This document shows, in pieces, positions 36,798-45,014 of a stretch of 64,000 nucleotides of DNA. The stretch's first letter is position 1; each line of letters opens with the position of its first letter. Under the pieces are notes generated by a model. That model ran no database searches. It was not told where the DNA came from and saw only the letters and a program-made list of their open reading frames with translations. The position numbers and the translations under genes were made by a program. The stretch is taken from positions 4,030,001 through 4,094,000 of the forward strand of contig NZ_CP038469.1 of assembly GCF_004684345.1 (NCBI RefSeq), given 5' to 3'. Source of the DNA: Citrobacter tructae. Its GTDB lineage: Bacteria > Pseudomonadota > Gammaproteobacteria > Enterobacterales > Enterobacteriaceae.

Positions 36798-38456
36798 TTA
36801 GCCCAACTCACTCTCTGCCAACGCTTTAAACACCATCGCTACGGCGTGTGCGCCGGGATCCATATTACCGAGCAGGCTTTCGCTGTTGAGATATGACGCA
36901 CGACCGGCGTTGGCTTTACTCGACAGACAAGTGCGTTCCGCGCCTGCCAGTGCGGCCTCAAAAGCAGCCTGCAGGTTTTGCGGCTGTGCGAGTAGCGAAG
37001 TGAGCGCCGGTTGCAACGCATCAATCATCGTGCGATCGCCTTCGTCGGCGCCACCGTAGAACTTCATCTGGGCAAGCCCCGTATTCAGCGCGTCGGCGAC
37101 CCCGGCACCCTGTTCCAGTTTCTGCCCGGCGGCGGTAAAGAAAATAGACATCAGTACGCCGCTGGAGCCACCCATCACCACGGTCAACCGTTCGCCAATC
37201 AGCGCGAACAACGTGGCAAGGTTAGCCAGCGGAAGCTGCTGGCGATGCAGCAGTTCGGCAATTTCACGCGCGCCCGCAGCAAAGGTCGACCCGGTATCGC
37301 CATCACCCACTTTGGCATCCAGCGCATTGAGGTGCGCTTCAAGAGCGGCAAGCGTTCCGGTGATCAACTCAATAATCCCGGCAACCTGTTCGTTAGCCGA
37401 AGGTTGAAATTCCACGCGTGCACTGCGCTGAGATGACGGTACGCTGGTGATCTCACGCGGCGGCACGGGCGTTGACCAGTTGCTGGTTTCCACTTCGGTC
37501 AACAGCGCTTTTTCGATGCTCTCTTCTAGCACCATCGCCGTCAGCGAGAAGCCTTTCATATCCAGCGCGGTCACCAGTGAGGCCGGACCAATCAGCCAGT
37601 CGATACGCGGATGCAGCGGGCTGTTGGCCAGTTCGCGGGTAATGATGGCCATTTCGGCAACGGACACGCCGCCAAGATTGTTAATCATCACCGCCAGACG
37701 ACCTGTTTCAGGCAGGGCCGCCATCAGTTTGTCCACCATCAGATTAACCACCTGCGCACTGTTTTGGGTGTCAATCACTGAAGCGCCTGGCTCACCGTGA
37801 ATACCCATCCCCAACTCCGCATGGCCCGGATGATGACGCGGTGCGGAGTCGGTTTCCTGCGGCAAATGACAGCTGGAGAGCGCGACGCCAATGCTGAAGG
37901 TGTTGTTCGCCGCATATTGCGCTTCACGCAGCACGGTGGCGAGGTTGTAGCCACGCTCGGCGAAATAGCCGGCAATTTTATGTACCAGAATGGTTCCTGC
38001 GATCCCGCGAGGGTGCTTGTTATCCGGTAGCGAAATATCGTCGCCGACGATCAGCATTTCGACGTTGTAGCCAAGACGACGCGCTTTCTCGGCTGCGAGA
38101 CCGAAATTAAGACGGTCACCGGTGTAGTTCTTGACGATCAGCAGACAGCCAGCCTCACCGGTTACTGCCTGAATGGCGGTCAGTACCGCATCCACGCTCG
38201 GGGAGGCAAAAACGTCCCCGCAGACGGCGGCGGTTAACATGCCTTTACCGATAAACCCAACGTGTGCGGGTTCGTGACCTGAGCCGCCGCCGGAGATCAC
38301 CGCGACGTTCTCTTTGTTGAAGTCGCGACGTACCACGATGCGAATGGCTGGATCGCTCTCCAGGCGCGCCAGGTTATTCCACGGACTGGCGATAATCGTA
38401 CCGTCGATGACGTCGTTAACGAGATGGGTACGCTGGTTAAAAAAGAATTGAGACAT
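36798..38456 (-). CDS. dhaK: ATP-dependent dihydroxyacetone kinase DhaK
   Basis: The 552-residue single-chain kinase phosphorylates dihydroxyacetone to DHA phosphate. The N-terminal K domain (1 to about 330) carries His220, in Met-Gly-Ile-His-Gly-Glu-Pro-Gly, which binds substrate covalently in the C. freundii enzyme; I counted it at exactly 220. The C-terminal L domain (about 355-552) has the Asp-rich ATP/Mg site Val-Gly-Asp-Gly-Asp-Thr-Gly. It is transcribed leftwards from the dhaK/dhaD control region and completes the oxidative arm after DhaD. Confidence 0.96.
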   Translation of the reverse strand: MSQFFFNQRTHLVNDVIDGTIIASPWNNLARLESDPAIRIVVRRDFNKENVAVISGGGSGHEPAHVGFIGKGMLTAAVCGDVFASPSVDAVLTAIQAVTGEAGCLLIVKNYTGDRLNFGLAAEKARRLGYNVEMLIVGDDISLPDNKHPRGIAGTILVHKIAGYFAERGYNLATVLREAQYAANNTFSIGVALSSCHLPQETDSAPRHHPGHAELGMGIHGEPGASVIDTQNSAQVVNLMVDKLMAALPETGRLAVMINNLGGVSVAEMAIITRELANSPLHPRIDWLIGPASLVTALDMKGFSLTAMVLEESIEKALLTEVETSNWSTPVPPREITSVPSSQRSARVEFQPSANEQVAGIIELITGTLAALEAHLNALDAKVGDGDTGSTFAAGAREIAELLHRQQLPLANLATLFALIGERLTVVMGGSSGVLMSIFFTAAGQKLEQGAGVADALNTGLAQMKFYGGADEGDRTMIDALQPALTSLLAQPQNLQAAFEAALAGAERTCLSSKANAGRASYLNSESLLGNMDPGAHAVAMVFKALAESELG

Positions 38457-38562
38457 AACGGCTCCGGGGGTTGAGTGTTAAACAAACCCCCGAATTCATG
38501 GTCACGGAGGCGATGGAGAGATTCTGGCCGAGTCAGCGCGGAAAAAAACTTGGGCAAAATAA

Positions 38563-38608
38563 GTTTCAATACGGAACGTAAATGTTAGTTTTTGTTCCGA
38601 AATGGAAC
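38563..38608. promoter_or_regulatory. Paired dyads on the dhaK side
   Basis: GTTTC-AATAC-GGAAC (38563-38577) and GTTCC-GAAAT-GGAAC (38594-38608) share the GT(T)YC-N5-GRAAC layout with centres 31 bp apart. They lie about 106-152 bp upstream of the dhaK ATG. Confidence 0.65.
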
Positions 38609-38816
38609 TTAATGGTGGGTGAAAATGGCGTAATGCGAACCCGCGCGGCTTTTTTCTCTGGCGGTCAGGGCGGGTAACACCGGGCAGAGCGGTTTTTTTT
38701 ACTGGATATTCCTGCTTTGGATGGCGAAATGATTAAACCGGGTTTCTTTGCCCGACAGAAATACGTGCCAAAGGAACGGATCGGGATCGCAAACCTTATC
38801 ATTTTCAGGGTTAATC

Positions 38817-38863
38817 GTTCCAATATGAAACGTGTGCCGTTTTTATTTGTTTCATATCAGAAC
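38817..38863. promoter_or_regulatory. Paired dyads on the dhaD side
   Basis: GTTCC-AATAT-GAAAC (38817-38831) and GTTTC-ATATC-AGAAC (38849-38863) have the same arm layout and centres 32 bp apart. They lie about 150 bp upstream of the dhaD ATG. Confidence 0.65.
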
Positions 38864-39013
38864 AAAAAGACGAATGATTTTTTTGTGCACGCCTCGCCCT
38901 ACAGTGATTGCATCGCTCCGGTACCGCTTTGTTTTCGCCGTCAGCATCAGGCTAAACAGGTTAGCGCCAGGGCTCATCATGTAAAAACATGTACTTATTT
39001 GAGGATGAAAGGA

Positions 39014-40111
39014 ATGCTAAAAGTTATTCAATCTCCAGCCAAATATCTCCAGGGCCCTGAAGCATCTACTTTATTTGGTCAATACGCTAAAAATCTGGCG
39101 GACAGCTTTTTTGTGATTGCGGATGATTTCGTGATGAAGCTGGCGGGAGAGAAAGTGCTCAATGGCCTGCATAGTCACGGTATTAGCTGCCACGCGGAAC
39201 GTTTTAACGGCGAATGCAGCCATGTGGAAATTAATCGTCTGATTGCCATTCTGAAGCAACACGGCTGCCGTGGCGTGGTTGGGGTGGGCGGCGGGAAAAC
39301 GCTGGATACCGCTAAAGCGATTGGTTATTACCAGAAGCTGCCGGTGGTGGTGATCCCTACTATTGCCTCGACCGATGCGCCAACCAGCGCGCTGTCGGTC
39401 ATTTACACCGAAGCCGGTGAGTTTGAAGAGTACCTGATCTACCCGAAAAACCCGGATATGGTGGTGATGGATACCGCGATTATCGCCAAAGCGCCAGTGC
39501 GTCTGTTGGTTGCCGGGATGGGCGATGCGCTCTCTACTTGGTTTGAAGCGAAGGCCTGTTATGACGCCCGCGCGACCAGCATGGCAGGTGGACAGTCCAC
39601 GGTGGCGGCGCTGAGCCTAGCACGCCTGTGCTATGATACGCTGCTGGCGGAAGGCGAAAAGGCACGCTGCGCGGCACAGGCAGGCGTAGTGACCGACGCG
39701 CTGGAGCGTATTGTCGAAGCGAACACTTATCTTAGCGGCATCGGTTTTGAAAGCAGCGGCCTCGCGGCGGCACATGCTATTCATAACGGCTTCACGATTC
39801 TGGAAGAGTGCCACCATTTGTATCATGGCGAAAAAGTCGCGTTTGGTACGCTGGCGCAGTTGGTGCTGCAGAACAGCCCGATGGAAGAAATTGAAACAGT
39901 GCTGAATTTCTGTCAGAAAGTCGGATTGCCGGTAACGTTAGCGGAAATGGGCGTGAAAGAAGATATCGACGGCAAGATTATGGCCGTTGCCAAAGCGACC
40001 TGCGCAGAAGGTGAAACCATTCACAATATGCCGTTCCCGGTGACGCCTGAGAGCGTACATGCCGCTATTCTGACGGCAGACTTGCTGGGACAGCAGTGGC
40101 TGGCGCGTTAA
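39014..40111 (+). CDS. dhaD: Glycerol dehydrogenase DhaD
   Basis: The 365-residue NAD-dependent enzyme oxidises glycerol to dihydroxyacetone. It belongs to the iron-type alcohol dehydrogenase superfamily (zinc in this branch). The NAD motif Gly-Val-Gly-Gly-Gly-Lys-Thr is near residue 96; the metal ligands include Asp near residue 171, His near 254 and His near 271. GAGG lies nine bases before the ATG at 39014, which gives the standard length. First enzyme of the oxidative branch, upstream of dhaR on the same strand. Confidence 0.96.
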   Translation: MLKVIQSPAKYLQGPEASTLFGQYAKNLADSFFVIADDFVMKLAGEKVLNGLHSHGISCHAERFNGECSHVEINRLIAILKQHGCRGVVGVGGGKTLDTAKAIGYYQKLPVVVIPTIASTDAPTSALSVIYTEAGEFEEYLIYPKNPDMVVMDTAIIAKAPVRLLVAGMGDALSTWFEAKACYDARATSMAGGQSTVAALSLARLCYDTLLAEGEKARCAAQAGVVTDALERIVEANTYLSGIGFESSGLAAAHAIHNGFTILEECHHLYHGEKVAFGTLAQLVLQNSPMEEIETVLNFCQKVGLPVTLAEMGVKEDIDGKIMAVAKATCAEGETIHNMPFPVTPESVHAAILTADLLGQQWLAR

Positions 40112-40144
40112 TCAGTCGTCGGTAGTTTTTATCCGGCATCTTCT

Positions 40145-40173
40145 CCCCCTCTGACAGTCTCTGCCGGAGGGGT
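40145..40173 (+). terminator. Hairpin between dhaD and dhaR
   Basis: CCCCTC and GAGGGG form a stem with a 15-base loop followed by TTGTCT. It may terminate or attenuate the dhaD transcript before dhaR. Confidence 0.55.
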
Positions 40174-40201
40174 TGTCTATGGTAAAACAGCGGAAAGGGA
40201 T

Positions 40202-42127
40202 ATGACGGCGCACACGCATAGCATCGGCCAGGAAGTCTCTTCAGTCATTGCCCAGTCATGGCATCGTTGCAGCAAGTTTATGCAGCGAGAAACCTGGCAG
40301 GCGCCGCATCAGGCGCAGGGGCTGACGTTTGCATCGATTTGTCGTCGCAAGACGGCGCTGCTGACGATTGCTCAGGCCGCGCTGGAAGATGCCTGGGAGT
40401 TTATGGACGGACGTCCCTGCGCGCTGCTTATCCTCGACGAGTCCGCCTGTATTCTCAGTCGTTGCGGCGATCCGCAGACGGTGGAACAACTGGCTGAATT
40501 GGGTTTTCTTGACGGCAGCTATTGTGCGGAAAGTATTATTGGCAGCTGTGCGCTGTCGCTGGCGACCATGCCGGGGCAACCGACAAAAACCTCGGGCGAT
40601 CAGCACTTTAAACAGGCACTGCATCCGTGGTCGTTCTGTTCAACCCCGGTGTTTGATAACCACGGGCGACTGTTTGGATCTATTTCACTGTGCTGCCTGG
40701 TGGAACATGAGTCCGTTTCTGATCTTTCTCTGACGCTGGCGATCGCCAGAGAAGTGGGCAATTCTCTGCTGACTGACAGCCTGCTGGCCGAATCTAACCG
40801 TCATCTGAATCAGATGTACGGGCTGCTGGAGAGTATGGATGATGGCGTGATGGCATGGAACGAACAGGGTGTGCTGCAGTTCCTCAATGCGCGTGCCGCC
40901 ATGCTGTTGCATCTGGATGTGCAGGCCAGTCAGGGGAAAAATATTCATGACCTGGTGAATCTGCCTATGTTGCTGCGCCGGGCGATCAAACATGCCCGTG
41001 GCCTCAATCACGTTGAAGTTACCTTTGAGAGTCAGCACCAGTTTGTTGATGCTGTCATTACCCTGAAGCCGATTGTGGAAGAACAGGGCAACAGCTTTAT
41101 TCTGTTGCTGCACCCGGTCGAGCAAATGCGCCAGTTGATGACCAGTCAACTGGGTAAGGTCAGCCACACCTTTGAGCAGATGTCGGCGGAAGATCCGGAA
41201 ACCCGACGCTTGATCCATTTTGGTCGTCAGGCGGCGAGGGGAAGTTTTCCGATCCTGCTGTGCGGCGAAGAGGGCGTCGGTAAAGAGCTGCTCAGCCAGG
41301 CGATCCACAATGAAAGCGAACGCGCCAGCGGTCCTTATATCGCTGTGAACTGTCAGTTGTATGCCAACAGCGTGCTGGGGCAGGATTTTATGGGCAGCGC
41401 GCCAACCGACGATGAAAATGGCCGGCTGAGTCGCCTTGAACTGGCGAATGGCGGCACGCTGTTTCTGGAAAAAATTGAGTATTTAGCGCCGGAGCTTCAA
41501 TCCGCGCTGTTACAGGTGATCAAGCAGGGAGTGCTGACCCGTCTCGATGCGCGACGCCTGATCCCGGTGGATGTGAAAGTGATTGCCACCACTACGGTCG
41601 ATCTTGCCAATCTAGTGGAACAAAACCGTTTTAGCCGCCAGCTGTATTACGCGCTGCACTCGTTTGAAATCGTCATCCCGCCGCTGCGTGCGCGGCGCAA
41701 CAGCATTCCTGCGCTGATTTATACTCGCCTGAACAACCTGAAAAAACGCTTTTCATCCAGCCTGAAGGTGGACGATGACGCATTGGCGCAGCTGGTGGCC
41801 TACTCGTGGCCGGGCAATGATTTCGAACTGAACAGCATTATTGAGAATATCGCCATCAGCAGCGATAACGGTCATATTCGGCTGAGCAATCTGCCGGATT
41901 ATCTGTTTGCCGAACGGCCGGGCATGGATACGACATCTTCGCTGCTGCCTGCCAGCCTGACCTTTACCGCCATCGAAAAAGAGGCGATTATCCACGCCGC
42001 CCGCGTGACCAGCGGGCGAGTGCAGGAGATGTCGCAGTTGTTGAATATTGGCCGCACCACGTTGTGGCGCAAGATGAAGCAGTACGACATTGATGCCAGC
42101 CAGTTTAAGCGCAAACATCTGGAGTAG
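40202..42127 (+). CDS. dhaR: dha regulon activator DhaR
   Basis: The 641-residue regulator is laid out as GAF-like sensor (about 50-190), PAS (about 205-310), AAA+ domain (about 325-550) and Fis-type helix-turn-helix (about 595-635, Arg-Val-Gln-Glu-Met-Ser-Gln-Leu-Leu-Asn-Ile-Gly-Arg-Thr-Thr-Leu-Trp-Arg). The Walker A-like sequence is Gly-Glu-Glu-Gly-Val-Gly-Lys-Glu. The GAFTGA loop that contacts sigma-54 is replaced by Asp-Phe-Met-Gly-Ser-Ala, so it probably works at sigma-70 promoters, as reported for E. coli DhaR. Its 3' end overlaps the convergent adenosyltransferase gene by 23 bp. Confidence 0.94.
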   Translation: MTAHTHSIGQEVSSVIAQSWHRCSKFMQRETWQAPHQAQGLTFASICRRKTALLTIAQAALEDAWEFMDGRPCALLILDESACILSRCGDPQTVEQLAELGFLDGSYCAESIIGSCALSLATMPGQPTKTSGDQHFKQALHPWSFCSTPVFDNHGRLFGSISLCCLVEHESVSDLSLTLAIAREVGNSLLTDSLLAESNRHLNQMYGLLESMDDGVMAWNEQGVLQFLNARAAMLLHLDVQASQGKNIHDLVNLPMLLRRAIKHARGLNHVEVTFESQHQFVDAVITLKPIVEEQGNSFILLLHPVEQMRQLMTSQLGKVSHTFEQMSAEDPETRRLIHFGRQAARGSFPILLCGEEGVGKELLSQAIHNESERASGPYIAVNCQLYANSVLGQDFMGSAPTDDENGRLSRLELANGGTLFLEKIEYLAPELQSALLQVIKQGVLTRLDARRLIPVDVKVIATTTVDLANLVEQNRFSRQLYYALHSFEIVIPPLRARRNSIPALIYTRLNNLKKRFSSSLKVDDDALAQLVAYSWPGNDFELNSIIENIAISSDNGHIRLSNLPDYLFAERPGMDTTSSLLPASLTFTAIEKEAIIHAARVTSGRVQEMSQLLNIGRTTLWRKMKQYDIDASQFKRKHLE

Positions 42128-42635
42128 TTTCTTCGATTCTGGCCATCGAGAAGAGCGCGTCGGACAAACGATTGATATAACGCTTAAGTTCATCACGCAG
42201 CGTCAGCGTTCTGTCCATCGCCGTGAGAATACGCTCCAGCCGCCGCGCCAGCGTTCGCGCCACGTGTAGCTGTGCGGATGCCAGATTTTTTCCAGGAATA
42301 ACAAACGCTTTCAGCGGGCCGCTGTATGCCATATTGCGGTCAATAAGCTGCTCCAGAGCTTGAATATCCTCGGCGTTAATAGTTTGCGCTAAGCGAGCGA
42401 GACCTTTTTCATCGCTGGCGAGTTCCGCACCTAGCACAAACAGCATCTTCTGGATGGCATGCAGATCCTCGCGTAACTCTGCCAGGTGCGTGCTGGCATA
42501 GCAAACGCCAAGCTGGGAAATCAGTTCATCCACCGTGCCGTAGGCGTTCACGCGGATGTCGTCTTTGTCGATACGGCTACCGCCAAACAGCGCGGTAGTG
42601 CCCTTATCACCAGTGCGGGTGTAGATGCGGTACAT
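42105..42635 (-). CDS. PduO-type cob(I)alamin adenosyltransferase
   Basis: The 176-residue protein has the PduO-type signature: Thr-Gly-Asp-Lys-Gly-Thr-Thr-Ala-Leu-Phe-Gly-Gly (about residues 8-19), the Asn-Ala-Tyr-Gly-Thr-Val-Asp-Glu-Leu stretch and the C-terminal Arg-x-x-Glu-Arg. It transfers adenosyl from ATP to cob(I)alamin, providing adenosylcobalamin for DhaBCE (orfW in the C. freundii literature, as I recall). Its ATG immediately follows the dhaG stop (TAAATG). Confidence 0.93.
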   Translation of the reverse strand: MYRIYTRTGDKGTTALFGGSRIDKDDIRVNAYGTVDELISQLGVCYASTHLAELREDLHAIQKMLFVLGAELASDEKGLARLAQTINAEDIQALEQLIDRNMAYSGPLKAFVIPGKNLASAQLHVARTLARRLERILTAMDRTLTLRDELKRYINRLSDALFSMARIEETTPDVCA

Positions 42636-42989
42636 TTATGTTATCTCGCTGAAGGGAAGAACTTTGACCAGTTGGCCTGCGTTGGTGCCAAGCGTGCGGA
42701 TCTGCGCGATCCCGGCGGCGATATGCCCGCAGATCAGCGCCCGATCCTCGGGCAACTGGGCATGCGTTAAGGCAATATCGCCCGTCTCGCTGAGGCCGAG
42801 GCCAACGCGCAGCGTCGAGCTTTTTGCCGCTTGTTTGCTGAGCACCAGCGCGCTGTCGCTGCCGTTGTAGCACGTGGCCCGGCAAGGGACGCCCTGCTCT
42901 TCCAGCCCCCAGCACAGTTCATCAAGCACGCGGGTATCCTGCCAGCGTGAGTGATAAAACAGATGCACGCCTGGTGATGAAAGTGACAT
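42636..42989 (-). CDS. dhaG: Glycerol dehydratase reactivase small subunit DhaG
   Basis: The 117-residue protein is the beta subunit of the chaperone-like factor that swaps damaged cobalamin out of glycerol dehydratase, with DhaF (at 47722-49536). It resembles the dehydratase medium subunit in fold (Cys-Trp-Gly-Leu-Glu-Glu-Gln-Gly-Val-Pro, then Leu-Arg-Val-Gly-Leu-Gly). I chose the ATG reading Met-Ser-Leu-Ser-Ser over a 30-codon upstream extension that overlaps dhaT. Sits between dhaT and the adenosyltransferase gene. Confidence 0.92.
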   Translation of the reverse strand: MSLSSPGVHLFYHSRWQDTRVLDELCWGLEEQGVPCRATCYNGSDSALVLSKQAAKSSTLRVGLGLSETGDIALTHAQLPEDRALICGHIAAGIAQIRTLGTNAGQLVKVLPFSEIT

Positions 42990-43005
42990 TGCGCCCCCTT
43001 GTTGA

Positions 43006-44169
43006 TCAGAACGCCTGACGGAAAATCTCGGCAATTTCTTTCTCGTTACCTTTACGAGGATTTGAGAAGGCGTTGCCATCTTTCAGCGCCATCTCCGCCA
43101 TATACGGAAAATCGGCCTCTTTTACGCCCAGTTCGCGCAGATGCTGCGGAATACCGATATCGGCAGAGAGGCGGGCAATGGCGTGAATCGCTAGCTCGGC
43201 AGCGTCCATGGTAGATAAACCGTCGGTGTTCTCGCCCATAAACTCAGCGATATCAGCAAATTTTTCCGGGTTAGCGATCAGGTTGTAGCGCGCCACGTGC
43301 GGCAACAGCATCGCATTCGCCACACCGTGCGGCATGTCATACAGGCCGCCAAGCTGGTGCGCCATGGCGTGAACGTAGCCGAGGTTGGCGTTATTAAAGG
43401 CCATACCTGCCAGCAGCGAAGCGTAAGCCATGTTCTCGCGGGCTTTCAGGTTACTGCCCAGCGCGACGGCCTGGCGTAAATTACGCGCGATCAGGCGGAT
43501 CGCCTGGATTGCGGCGGCGTCGGTGACCGGGTTGGCATCTTTGGAAATGTAGGCTTCCACGGCGTGGGTCAGGGCGTCCATCCCGGTGGCCGCGGTCAGT
43601 GGTGCAGGTTTGCCGAGCATCAGCAGCGGATCGTTAATGGAAACCGACGGCAGGTTGCGCCAGCTGACAATCACAAACTTCACCTTGGTTTTGGTATTGG
43701 TCAGTACACAGTGGCGGGTGACTTCGCTGGCGGTACCGGCGGTGGTGTTGACCGCAACGATCGGCGGCAGCGGGTTGGTTAGGGTTTCAATCCCGGCATA
43801 GCTGTAGAGATCGCCTTCGTGAGTGGCTGCTATACCAATGCCTTTACCGCAGTCATGCGGGCTGCCGCCACCGACGGTCACGATGATATCGCACTGCTCT
43901 TTACGAAAGACTTCCAGGCCGTCGCGCACGTTGGTGTCTTTTGGGTTTGGCTCAACGCCGTCAAACACCACCACGTCAATACCGGCTTCACGCAGATGTG
44001 CGAGGGTTTTATCTACCGCGCCGTCTTTAATTGCCCGCAGGCCTTTATCAGTAACCAGCAGCGCTTTTTTACCGCCCAACAGTTTGCAGCGTTCGCCAAC
44101 CACAGAAATAGCATTGGGGCCAAAAAAGTTCACATTTGGCACCAGATAATCAAACATACGATAGCTCAT
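43006..44169 (-). CDS. dhaT: 1,3-propanediol dehydrogenase DhaT
   Basis: The 387-residue iron-containing alcohol dehydrogenase reduces 3-hydroxypropionaldehyde to 1,3-propanediol with NADH, the last step of the reductive branch. The cofactor motif Gly-Gly-Gly-Ser-Pro-His-Asp is near residue 97; iron ligands include Asp near 193, His near 197, the His in Gly-Tyr-Val-His-Ala-Met-Ala-His near 263 and His near 277. Middle gene of the leftward operon orfY-dhaT-dhaG-adenosyltransferase. Confidence 0.96.
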   Translation of the reverse strand: MSYRMFDYLVPNVNFFGPNAISVVGERCKLLGGKKALLVTDKGLRAIKDGAVDKTLAHLREAGIDVVVFDGVEPNPKDTNVRDGLEVFRKEQCDIIVTVGGGSPHDCGKGIGIAATHEGDLYSYAGIETLTNPLPPIVAVNTTAGTASEVTRHCVLTNTKTKVKFVIVSWRNLPSVSINDPLLMLGKPAPLTAATGMDALTHAVEAYISKDANPVTDAAAIQAIRLIARNLRQAVALGSNLKARENMAYASLLAGMAFNNANLGYVHAMAHQLGGLYDMPHGVANAMLLPHVARYNLIANPEKFADIAEFMGENTDGLSTMDAAELAIHAIARLSADIGIPQHLRELGVKEADFPYMAEMALKDGNAFSNPRKGNEKEIAEIFRQAF

Positions 44170-44191
44170 ATTATACCTTCTTAGATTTAAA

Positions 44192-44620
44192 TTATAATTC
44201 AGAGAAACAATTCAATGCGGTTTCAGCTAATAATCTGTCCTGTTCGACGGTGCCGCCACTCACGCCGACGGCACCGACTATTTTTCCATTTAATAAAACC
44301 GGCAGGCCACCGCCAAAAATAATAATGCGTTGTTGATTGGTTAGCTGTAACCCATATAGCGAAGCACCAGGTTGTACCGCATCGGTAATTTCATGAGTGC
44401 CCTGTCGCAAGCAGCAGGCGGTATAGGCTTTATTAAGAGAAATATCACAGCTGGTGACAAACGCTTCGTCCATGCGTTGCATGAGTAGTGTATTCCCGCC
44501 GTGGTCCACCACGGAAAAGACTACCGGAACGTTGATTTCAAGGGCTTTAACCTCGACAGCGGTCGCCATTTTCTTTGCGGCTGCCAGCGTGATGGTGGTG
44601 ATTGGTTGGGTCTTTTTCAC
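44192..44620 (-). CDS. GlcG/HbpS-family protein (orfY of dha region)
   Basis: The 142-residue protein belongs to the GlcG/HbpS (DUF336) family: Val-Val-Asp-His-Gly-Gly-Asn-Thr-Leu near residue 37 and Pro-Val-Leu-Leu-Asn-Gly-Lys-Ile-Val-Gly-Ala-Val-Gly-Val-Ser-Gly-Gly near residues 108-124. HbpS relatives bind haem or corrinoids; the role in glycerol metabolism is not proven. Start GTG at 44620, seven bases after AGGAG. Earlier TTG would include the site itself. First gene of the dhaT operon. Confidence 0.85.
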   Translation of the reverse strand: MKKTQPITTITLAAAKKMATAVEVKALEINVPVVFSVVDHGGNTLLMQRMDEAFVTSCDISLNKAYTACCLRQGTHEITDAVQPGASLYGLQLTNQQRIIIFGGGLPVLLNGKIVGAVGVSGGTVEQDRLLAETALNCFSEL

Positions 44621-45014
44621 AGAATCTCCTGTCAATTTTGTAGGGCTGAGGTCACGAAAAATATCGTGTAACAGCTATTTTTTATCATTGAGTTTTCTTT
44701 ATTCTCGCGCTGAACGTTATTAAGTCAATACTGTGAAAAATTCTAAATTTCTAAGTTGATTACCTTTGCGTAGCGTTTATTGATAATGATCATTTAACCC
44801 CGTCACAATTCGCTGTGAATATTTCAGATAACTGTTTCAATATGAAACGTAGAAAATTAATTACGTATCAAATTGGAACGAAATTAATTTTATTTTTTTA
44901 CAGGTCTGCTCATTTAAAGTTCGGCTATTGCTGATGAAAGGCGATTGCCGGGGATTTAGGCCTCCGGTGATGCGGCCCGGCGTCCCTATTATTTACTTTT
45001 TGAGTCAATGCGCT
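44621..45014. promoter_or_regulatory. orfY-dhaT / dhaB divergent control region
   Basis: This 394-bp A+T-rich gap lies between the two reductive-branch operons. It holds the dyads at 44834-44879 and a long upstream in-frame extension of dhaB (from 44928) that is not well supported. No other gene seen. Confidence 0.65.
44834..44879. promoter_or_regulatory. Paired dyads at the dhaB promoter
   Basis: GTTTC-AATAT-GAAAC (44834-44848) is a perfect arm-for-arm dyad, and GTATC-AAATT-GGAAC (44865-44879) is a weaker copy. Their centres are 31 bp apart, as in the dhaK/dhaD region. Confidence 0.65.

Larger units (their letters stand above)
38457..39013. promoter_or_regulatory. dhaK / dhaD divergent control region
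   Basis: This 557-bp stretch has no gene I can support. A long upstream in-frame extension of dhaD (from 38717) has no ribosome-binding site. It holds two pairs of 15-bp dyads (38563-38608 and 38817-38863) that are also found upstream of dhaB, and is probably where DhaR acts. Confidence 0.7.

Noticed and set aside
38717..39013. Upstream extension of dhaD in the same frame
   Set aside because: The ATG at 39014 has GAGG nine bases before it and gives the normal 365 residues. The extension covers the paired dyads.
44928..45014. Upstream extension of dhaB
   Set aside because: It would add 29 residues absent from the known 555-residue dehydratase subunits, and has no better ribosome-binding site.
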